DNA from: Enoplosus armatus
Taxonomy: Eukaryota > Chordata > Actinopteri > Centrarchiformes > Enoplosidae
DNA length: 64,000 nt
Direction: 5' to 3'
Assembly (NCBI RefSeq): GCF_043641665.1
Contig: NC_092193.1
Span: 8,982,501-9,046,500, forward strand
Numbering within the stretch: position 1 is the first letter of the stretch; the number at the start of each line of letters is the position of its first letter. The notes beneath the pieces are model-generated. The model was not told the origin of the DNA. It ran no database searches and saw only the letters and a list, made by a program, of their open reading frames with translations. This document shows positions 56,601 through 64,000 of this stretch, one piece after another. The position numbers were made by a program, and so were the translations under genes.

Positions 56601-59600
56601 GTCTGACAACTTTATGTAAAGGATCCCTACAGGTATAGTCTTACGACTTACTGACTCACGTTTCCACCGTCATCTTGCAATAACTCACCTCTCGCGAGAT
56701 TTCAGAGCGAGACTTGAGTGAGTGTTGTACAATGTCAAGTATCATCACATCTATGTGATATAACGTATCAATTAGTGAGCTTTATATTTTTACCTTTGGA
56801 CAGAACCTGGCTAGCTGTTTCCCACTGCTTCCGGTCTTTCTGCTAAGCTAAGCTAACGAGATATATACGGATACAGAAATGTGATATCTCAACAAGAAAG
56901 TGGATGAGCACATTTCCCAAAATGTCAAACTGCTCCTCGTAAAGCTGCATTGACTTACCACAGCTCAGGTCCAAGGCATATGAGATCATGAAAACTTACA
57001 AAGTCCTTCGTTTGTGAGTTACAAGTACGACTCAAGTCTTGCTTGATAATATTAAACTTACATCACTGTATAATTCAACTAGTTAGTTTACATTAACTCC
57101 TTATCAGTTTTCTAGATATCAAAAATAATATACGATGAAATGTCACATGATGTTTATTCCAAGGGAATAGAGGGAACGAGACAAAGAGTGAGACTGTGAC
57201 AAGACAGGATGACAGATCAGGAACGGCCATCCATCCATTATGTGCAATCTGCAAAACAACATTAAGCTTTCAAATGTTGGTGGCAAAACTCACCTCTCCG
57301 CACACATGTTCTAATATTCATGCAGCCAGAGGGGCAAACCCTGTCTTTTAATAACCCAGTGGTCCAACAGACTTTTAGATCAGTTTCTGGGAATGGGCTT
57401 TTAAAAAAGCAAAATCAACAGCTGTTCCATGATTCATTCCTTTACACTTTCAGCCATGAAACTGTATGGAAATCTGCCGCAGACACCTTTTGACGTTGTT
57501 AGATTTCATACTACTCACGCAGAAAAAAGTTTCCTGTTCATCTGTTATTCCCTCTTCCTTCTTTTGGTGCAAGACATCTCAGATTCAGCATTTATTGAAA
57601 CAGGTGTAGCTTGGAGGATAAAATCAGTGCCACTTTGTTAAGAGGAAAAAGAGAAAGACTGCTTTCTGTCTGTGAATTAATTTTCTCTCCAAAACAAAAA
57701 CAAAAGAGTCTCTCCAAGCAGTGGATTTTTTCTCCAAAATGTCAGAATGAACGAAAACTCACAACGTCGACTTAGACTAAATGGTTGATTATGTTATCAC
57801 TGACCTTTATTGACCTTCAAAATACAACTGCATTGTTCAGTGTTGGAACTTTAACTTCAGCTTCATCAGTATGAAATAGTAAAAAAAAGAAATGAATAGT
57901 TAAGTATATTTTAGCCTTTCATGTAGCAAGTTAGATGAGAAGATAGATACCACTATCATTAAATATGAAGTTACAGCCAGCAGGTGGTTAGCTTAGCTTA
58001 TCTTAAAGAGTCGAAGCAGGGGGAAACAGCTAGCCTGGTTAGTTCCAGCATGCACAGTAACTCCTCTTTAAATCACAAATTGTCGTTTATCATTATCATT
58101 ATCAAACAAGATATTACCTGTTAATTAGTGAGCTTTGGAGGTGCTGGTAGGCCAGGCAAGCTGTTTCCCTCTGTTTTATGCTAAGCATATTTAGCATAGA
58201 CTACAGTCATTACAGTGGTATCAATTGTGGTAAGACAGCAAATCATGTTTCCCTAAAAACTGTAAAACACTGACTAAGACATGAATACTCATGACCAGTA
58301 CATCAACAGGTCTGAGGCCTACTGTTACCACAACAGGCTTCACCACGACAACGTTGATCATGTGCAATATACTCTGCAATTAACTGAGTAGGTACATTAT
58401 CTGTGAAACCATTTCATACCCATCAACGGGAGAATTTTCTAATGAAGCCAAATGTGTTTACTTGTCATTTAGAAGTAAAATGTTTAAGACGGAAATGGCT
58501 CTCCTGGTGGAAGTGGTTTTTGCTGTCGGGAAACTGAATCAAACATGAACACACAGAATTATTTTCATCTCATTTTATCTTGCACTCTCTCACACATAAT
58601 TTAATCTTTTCCTATCTCACTTAAAGAAATGAGAAGAAACAGAGATGATCTAAATGTATTCTCTTTGCAATGTCCCAAGCCCATTCCTTTTAGTAGACGT
58701 TGTGCATCGAAGATAACAGGGCGGTGGGTTCTTAATGCACCCGGCGTCTTAAAAAGTGAGGGATTGTGGTACCCACTTCCTCAGTGGCCTCAAACACTGA
58801 ACTCATCATGACCCCTTTCTAGCTCTCTCATCATATCCTTTGAAACACTGATGTGATGCTCCAAACCTCTAAAGGGTAATGGGCGCTGGCTTCACAGTCG
58901 CAGATAAGAGGAGGAGAGAGAAAAATAGGCAGATACATAGACAAAAGAGGGACAAAATTAGATCCTATTTGGAAAAGAGCATAGAGAGAACTTCTGACCT
59001 CTCATTTCTCACCCTGCTGCACATATTTCAAAGCAATATGATTAAGTTCACCTACATATAACACAGTGCGACCCTCAGAGGTCCACGAAATTGAAGTGAG
59101 GAAAATATCATTTTTGTGAAGAGCGCTGCTCGACTGAAAATCAATGTGCAGATGTACATGAAAAGAAAACAACAGAGACTCTCTAGTCAGCTTGCTTTCT
59201 ACTGTAGAACATAATGACTGAGACTAAAATGAAGTGTTTTGTTTTTTTATCAGTGTGATGTGTGATGAAATGTGAGATCGAAGTTTGAGTTTTGCGCTTT
59301 AAGAAAAAATGGATTTACTCTGCAAGTACCTGAACATAAATTCCACATTATGGCTAAATTAGCATTCCTCTGATGTTCCCGAGTTTAATTGAATCAAGCA
59401 TCATTGAACACTATTAAAAATTTAACTGAATGATTTGTTCATATGCTAATTAAAAATACTTATCGCAAATGCAGCCTCCTCTCTGCTTCCCGTCTTCCTG
59501 TTCCTCTGCTTCCTCCCTCGCTCTTTCTCCTCGCACATGCTCTTCAGTTTAAAAGCTCAAGAGCTCGTTAGCAAAACCTCAGACAAGTTGGAGAGCGAAT

Positions 59601-62575
59601 CTGAAATAAAGGCGGTTTCTTGAGGACAAAGCAAAGCTACTTGAACTTTGCTTTTGCTTCTTAATGAGGGGTTATTAATTACGCCATAAGAAAGGTGGCC
59701 AGCTTCTGTTACAATTAGGCCACCCAAATTATTTCAGAAGGTATCAAAAGTGTGTGATAGGCTCTCTGAGAAAACATCTTCCTCTAATAGCTTGTGCACA
59801 AATTGTCTACGTACGTATCTAAAACGTATCTTTTGTAGCTTTGAGTTTGTAGCGTTGGAAATAATCAAAGTCTTTCTATGGATAAATCCACAGGAATCGC
59901 TGCATTTATTTTGATTGGTAGAAAACGTGATGTGATGTGGTGTTATCAGAGCAGATAGAGAAAAGATAAATGTCTATAATACTTAGGTTTCAACTCAAAA
60001 TTCAAGGGACAGTGCGTTGCCAAATAATCCCTGTAGGAAAACACCACTGCAATGACCCTTAAGCCCAAAGAAAAGTGGGTAATGTCAAATGAAAGTTGAC
60101 ACAGCATGCATTGCTTTTCTAAAAAAACAGCTTAAAAAGGTGTCATTTTGCAAGGGGGGTGGTTAGGAGGGCTGGGTTGAATATCTTTCAAATTGTAGTT
60201 GTAGTAATTCCAGTTTCCTATAAGTCATGTTTCTTATTATAAATTAGTAGAATAAAAATGTCATTTCTAGGAGACAGATGTGGAAGCACAGTGCATGTCT
60301 CTGAAGATTCACACATGCACATTTACATTATGTTTTTCTGTCTTTCCTGTAGGTGACTGTCCAAGCCACCTGTATCACCCTGACAGCTATGAGCGGGGAC
60401 CGCTGTTACGTCACGGTCTACCCTCTGAAATCTCTCCGCCACCGCACCCCAAGAGTAGCCATGATCGTCAGCATTTGCATTTGGATTGGTGCGTCCTGCT
60501 CGCTCATTTCCTCTGAGATCATTTCATCTTCATTTTTTAATTCATTCACCGCAGTTAATGAGTAATTAGGACAAATTGTGTGTGAAATATGTAAGAGAAT
60601 TAGCACGCATGATCTCAACTACTTCAAGTGACGCAGTCCTTGTCCTGCCCAGGCTCCTTCATCCTGTCCACCCCCATTCTAATGTACCAGCGTATAGAGG
60701 AGGGTTACTGGTACGGTCCGAGGCAGTACTGCATGGAGAGATTCCCCTCTAAGACACATGAGAGGGCTTTCATCCTCTACCAGTTTATTGCTGCCTACCT
60801 GCTGCCTGTCCTCACTATCTCCTTCTGCTACACTCTGATGGTGAAGAGGGTGGGCCAGCCCACTGTAGAGCCTGTAGACAACAACTATCAGGTATGGACA
60901 AGGATTCGTTTTGCTTTGTTTTGTGCTTAATTGTAACTGCTTGACTTAGCTTAAAGGCAAGACTGCAAGCCCTCACTACTAATTGTCAGCCAATTAAAAG
61001 TTGAAAAAGCTCTTCTCTCATCTTCTGTATGCACAACCTGTCCCTTTGTAATGTTCCTTATCTTGTTTTTTATGTTGGCTGTCTTTGAACATGTCTGTTA
61101 AAGCACCTTCCTTTGAGGCAGCTGCAATCAATCATTTTTTACAACAACAATGGATCAAATGACTGTGTGTAGTGTAAAATGTGGTACTCAACAGAGAATT
61201 ATAACATAGAACTGCAGTTCCCTTTAGCTCTGTGGAGCTTTTCAGTTCATTGTTTGGTTTCCTGGCCTGCAAGTCGTTGTCTAAAAACCCACAATGCGCT
61301 AACTGTCCTGCACCAAATGAGCCTCATATGTCCCTCAAGTATAGTACTTGAGTAAATCTACTTAGTTACATTCCACCACTGCTCTAGAGTACATTTTGAG
61401 GTACTTGTACTTTACTTTAATATTTCCATTCTATGCTACTTTACTCTTCTACTCCTCTACATTTTACAAATATTGTACTTTTACTGCGCTACATTTATTT
61501 AACAGCTTTAGTTACTTTGCAGATTTAGATTGTTAATACAAAATGTATATCAACTAATAAATTATGATATATGATTATAGATTAAGCTACCTGGCAGTAT
61601 GTAAAGTTATTCAAATTAACTCCACTTTTACAAGCTGCAACATGGAAGTGATGTACACATTAATGCATCAGTAATTATAATATAGTAATATAATATATAT
61701 GATTCTGAAATGGACCATTCTGCATAACGAGTCATTTTGTAACTAGACTTTTGGACTTTTACCTGAGTAAGATTTTGAATGACTTTTACTTGTAACAGAG
61801 TATTATTACACCATAGCATTGCTACTTTTACTCAAGTAAAAGATCTGAATAATTCTTCCACTACAGGCCAAGTGTTAGTGAAAACCAAAACCAGAGCTAA
61901 AAGGAGAGTGAATACTGGACTTAAAGTCATCAGGTGGCCAGAACGTGACTCCAAATGAATTATAATTTTGCTCTGGATGTGTAAGTTGGCAAGTGTTTGC
62001 TAACAAGTTTGCACGCACAGTCGGTTGCTTGTTAGCTTACCGCTAACGTTTGTACAGTTGGTACATTGGCTGTTTGGGACGAATAAACATATACTGTACC
62101 GCACAAACAGTCCAGGGGTCAACTTTACACATATAGCGCTTCACTTTCTGTCTGAAGACACCGTAAAAAACTCTTCTCATCTTCTCCTCCTCAGGTCAAC
62201 CTCCTGTCTGAGAGAACCCTCAGTATCAGGAGCAAAGTCTCCAAGATGGTGGTCGTAATTGTCCTCCTCTTCGCCATCTGCTGGGGTCCCATCCAGATCT
62301 TTGTCCTCTTCCAGTCTTTCTATCCAAACTACCGGCCCAACTACGCCACATACAAGATCAAGACGTGGGCCAACTGCATGTCCTACGCCAACTCTTCGGT
62401 CAACCCCATAGTTTATGGTTTCATGGGAGCCACCTTCCAAAAGTCCTTCAGGAAAACCTTCCCATTTCTGTTCAAGCACAAGGTCAGAGATAGCAGCATG
62501 GCTTCGAGGACTGCCAACGCTGAGATCAAGTTTGTTGCTGCAGAGGAAGGCAACAATAACAATGCAATGAATTGA
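50677..62575 (+). CDS. kissr2: Kisspeptin receptor (GPR54; Kissr2 type)
   Basis: G-protein-coupled receptor for kisspeptins at the plasma membrane. In vertebrates it couples through Gq to activate GnRH and reproductive neurons. Five exons with GT/AG boundaries: 50677-50929, 53916-54040, 60353-60488, 60653-60891, 62195-62575. Phases join to 1,134 bases (377 residues plus stop), close to the roughly 378 usual for fish Kissr2. Seen: sequons N9, N17 and N22; acidic run D30-E35; TM1 about 45-70; TM2 80-104; TM3 118-140; D142-R143-C144 in place of DRY; TM4 160-181; TM5 210-235; TM6 265-290 with C280-W-G-P; TM7 305-326 with N321-PIVY. The disulphide pair is C118/C198. The start at 50677 has A at -3 and begins [15 protein letters not shown], as in tilapia GPR54 from memory. 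The frame opens 33 codons earlier, but that part is pyrimidine-rich and not receptor-like. Gene naming varies (kiss1rb, gpr54-1, kissr2). Confidence 0.95.
53390..53725. mobile_element. Dispersed repeat fragment in kissr intron 1
   Basis: Contains CAAACCTGGATGTTTTCCTA, AACCAAGTGGTTTTTGTGCC and tandem AAACC units. These blocks are familiar from a common fish DNA-transposon-derived repeat. Boundaries are approximate. Confidence 0.5.
53792..53822. repeat. Perfect 11-bp hairpin in kissr intron 1
   Basis: TATCACATAGA (53,792-53,802), a nine-base spacer, then TCTATGTGATA (53,812-53,822). It lies 94 bases before kissr exon 2. Confidence 0.8.
54885..55130 (+). mobile_element. Dispersed repeat, family B, in kissr intron 2
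   Basis: Contains AAGTCACTAACTTTGTCCGT, ACAGTCAGTTTATCTGAGC and GGAAACAACTGCCTGCTTCG, in the same order as at 36.85 kb. Confidence 0.6.
56765..56930 (-). mobile_element. Fold-back MITE-like repeat, family A, right arm, in kissr intron 2
   Basis: Contains TCAATTAGTGAGCTTTATAT, GGACAGAACCTGGCTAGCTG, GCTAAGCTAAGCTAACG and the terminal CATTTCCCAAAATGTCAAAC at 56,911-56,930. Confidence 0.65.
57895..58215 (+). mobile_element. Fold-back MITE-like repeat, family A, both arms, in kissr intron 2
   Basis: The left arm has GATAGATACCACTATCAT, GAAGTTACAGCCAGCAGG and GGTTAGCTTAGCTTATC. The right arm, from about 58,115, has ATTAGTGAGCTTTGGAGGTG, CAAGCTGTTTCCCTCTG and ATGCTAAGC. The arms are inverted relative to each other, around a unique middle of about 100 bases. 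Confidence 0.7.
60489..60652 (+). other. kissr2: kissr intron 3 (164 bp, retainable)
   Basis: By far the shortest intron of the gene, with donor GTGCGT and acceptor CCTGCCCAG. If left in the transcript, the frame stays open for 24 codons beyond G172 and stops at 60,563-60,565. This would give a 196-residue protein ending after most of TM4, without TM5-TM7. Confidence 0.75.
61335..61862. mobile_element. Dispersed repeat, family E (ACTTTTACTCAAGTAAAA type), in kissr intron 4
   Basis: Contains TACATTCCACCACTGC, ACTTGTACTTTACTTTAATA, TTACTCTTCTACTCCTCTAC and the end CTTTTACTCAAGTAAAAGAT then CTTCCACTACA. It is a very common fish element. The TTCCACCACTG block near one end and the CTTCCACTACA at the other may be terminal sequence. 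Confidence 0.7.
61865..62035 (-). mobile_element. Dispersed repeat, family B, in kissr intron 4
   Basis: Contains GCTAAAAGGAGAGTGAATAC, CCAAATGAATTATAATTTTG and CTCTGGATGTGTAAGTTGGC, matching 13,690-13,810 in the same orientation. It begins where the family E copy ends. Confidence 0.6.
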
Positions 62576-63279
62576 ATCTAACAATTAAAAATAGGAAGAA
62601 TGGGAGTATTGTTTGTATCCAGAACAATTGCTGCAAGAAGAAAATTAAAATAATGAACATTTTCCAGCCAGGGGTTCATCGTGTGAAAGTCTTAATAGAG
62701 AAACTGGCTGATTTCAAAACGACAGACTCTTGCCTGTTTGGCAAACACATTTTAGTTTTGTTAATGAATACAACTAATTAATGAATTGATGTGTGGAAAC
62801 ACAGACTCATAATACGGATGGACACTAACAGTGTTTGGCACAGTATGTTACCTGTTCCACTGCCAAGGCCATGGCACATAACGTCATCCATCGAGCTGCC
62901 AAAACACCACAGCCAAATCCAGTCGAACACATGATGAAAGAAAAACACATTCCCTGCAAGCTGCAGGCGGAAGTCCTAATCCTTGTAAGATCTGACAAGG
63001 TCTGCAGCTTTGGTATAAACTATTCAGCATTTGAACAACTGACAACATGATGTATTCTGAGACACATGAGAATATAGTATTTTGGAAATGACCGAAGACT
63101 GATTGTGCATTTTGAATGGACAACTGATACTCTAGAATAGATGCCTTTGGACATTTTTTTCATTTATATGATTGGCATTTGTTCCTATCACTGGAGAGAA
63201 AGAGAATAATCCAACTAGTGACACTTTCTGTGTCTCAAGGTCATGCTGAGAAACAACTAACACTATTACAGTTATTAAA

Positions 63280-63665
63280 GGAATAATTTGACATTTTGGG
63301 AAATACACTTTTTGGTTTTCTTGCAGAGTCACATGAGAAGATTGTGACCATTCTCATGTCTGAACACTTAATATGAAACTAGAGCCAGGAGGTGATTAGC
63401 TTAGCTTAGCATAAAGACTGGAAGCAGGGGGGAACAGCTAGCTAGGCCCTGTCCAGAGATAAAAAATAAGCCTTCCAGCATCTTTAAAGCTCATAAAGTA
63501 ACACATACATAACATACATATGTAAACAAACAACATAGAACGTGTCAATTAGTTTGAGCTTTAGAGGTGTTGGTAGGTGTATTTTTGAACTTTGGACAGA
63601 GCCAAGCTTGCTAATTCCCCCCTATTTTCAGCCTTCACGCTCAGATAATAATAAGCTAATCGCCT
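63280..63665 (+). mobile_element. Fold-back MITE-like repeat, family A, near-complete copy downstream of kissr
   Basis: Starts GAATAATTTGACATTTTGGG and continues with GAGAAGATTGTGACCATTCT, a GCTTAGCTTAGCATAAAGAC block and GGCCCTGTCCAGAG. After a middle section come right-arm blocks GTCAATTAGTTTGAGCTTTA, TTGGACAGAGCCAAGC and GATAATAATAAGCTAATC. It is the most complete copy in the window and may lie within the kissr 3' UTR. Confidence 0.7.
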
Positions 63666-63769
63666 CCTGGCACTAGCGCTGTATGTATGCTGCATTTATG
63701 CCATACTGGAGTTATTGTAATTATGAGTTTCCAACTTGTAAATAGCGTTCATGTCGAATTCCCAGTCCT

Positions 63770-63775
63770 AATAAA
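63770..63775 (+). terminator. Possible kissr polyadenylation signal
   Basis: A canonical AATAAA hexamer 1.2 kb downstream of the kissr stop, just beyond a family A repeat. It is the only canonical hexamer I noted on this strand in the 3' flank. Use is inferred. Confidence 0.35.
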
Positions 63776-64000
63776 GACTGGAAAGATTTTTTCTGAATAT
63801 CTCACTTGGCACGTATTTATATGAAATTACGCAAAAACAAATTCATTCACGTCAGCCAAAGTCCATCGCTGAAGCCAAATTTAATGGATGTGGTGTTATA
63901 TTGTCAGTCCACTGTATTTTTTCTGTAATCACACAACCCTCTTTAGTTATCTTTCCCATCATTCATCCCATATGACCTGAACACGGCACTAACACACAGA

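Larger units (their letters stand above)
62576..64000 (+). other. kissr 3' UTR and downstream flank
   Basis: Begins at the kissr stop. ATTAAA hexamers occur at about 62,585 and 62,645, and AATAAA at 63,770-63,775. Which is used cannot be told. No further coding exon is recognised. Confidence 0.5.

Noticed and set aside
62177..62584. 135-codon minus-strand frame opposite kissr exon 5
   Set aside because: Antisense shadow; the plus strand encodes the conserved TM6-TM7 and C-tail.

Overview
This is a stretch of vertebrate nuclear DNA, almost certainly from a percomorph (perch-like) teleost. It is AT-rich and has long introns with GT/AG boundaries. It carries abundant (CA)n/(GT)n microsatellites and several dispersed repeat families of the type common in perch-like fish. 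It holds three protein-coding genes, all recognised from protein sequence alone; no database search was possible. The species cannot be named.

Layout. (1) About 1-2.5 kb, minus strand: the first coding exon of b4galt2 (beta-1,4-galactosyltransferase 2). The remaining exons lie beyond the left edge. (2) About 2.5-28 kb: no conserved coding exon seen. It is filled with repeats, plus a CpG-richer block near 24.1-24.65 kb that could be the distal promoter and untranslated first exon of b4galt2. (3) 28,040-32,882, minus strand: a complete eight-exon atp6v0b gene (V-ATPase proteolipid c'', 211 or 205 residues) with a promoter-like region just above it. (4) About 33-50.6 kb: no conserved gene, only retroposon ends, MITE-like copies and microsatellites. 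(5) 50,677-62,575, plus strand: a complete five-exon kisspeptin receptor gene (kissr2/gpr54 type, 377 residues), with introns of 2,986, 6,312, 164 and 1,303 bp. (6) 62,576-64,000: its 3' flank, with a 0.4-kb repeat copy and a possible polyadenylation signal at 63,770.

The genes do not form a pathway. b4galt2 acts in Golgi glycosylation, atp6v0b in proton pumping into acidic organelles, and kissr in the hypothalamic control of reproduction. The order and shared direction of atp6v0b and b4galt2 match the human chromosome 1p34 neighbourhood. The window is therefore an ancient vertebrate linkage block with the kisspeptin receptor lying divergently beside it.

No previously undescribed multi-gene system was found. 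The observations most worth checking are the short kissr intron 3, whose retention would give a 196-residue truncated receptor; the candidate b4galt2 promoter/exon at 24 kb; a promoter-like hAT transposon remnant at 12 kb; and the related fold-back repeats scattered through the window and concentrated around kissr.
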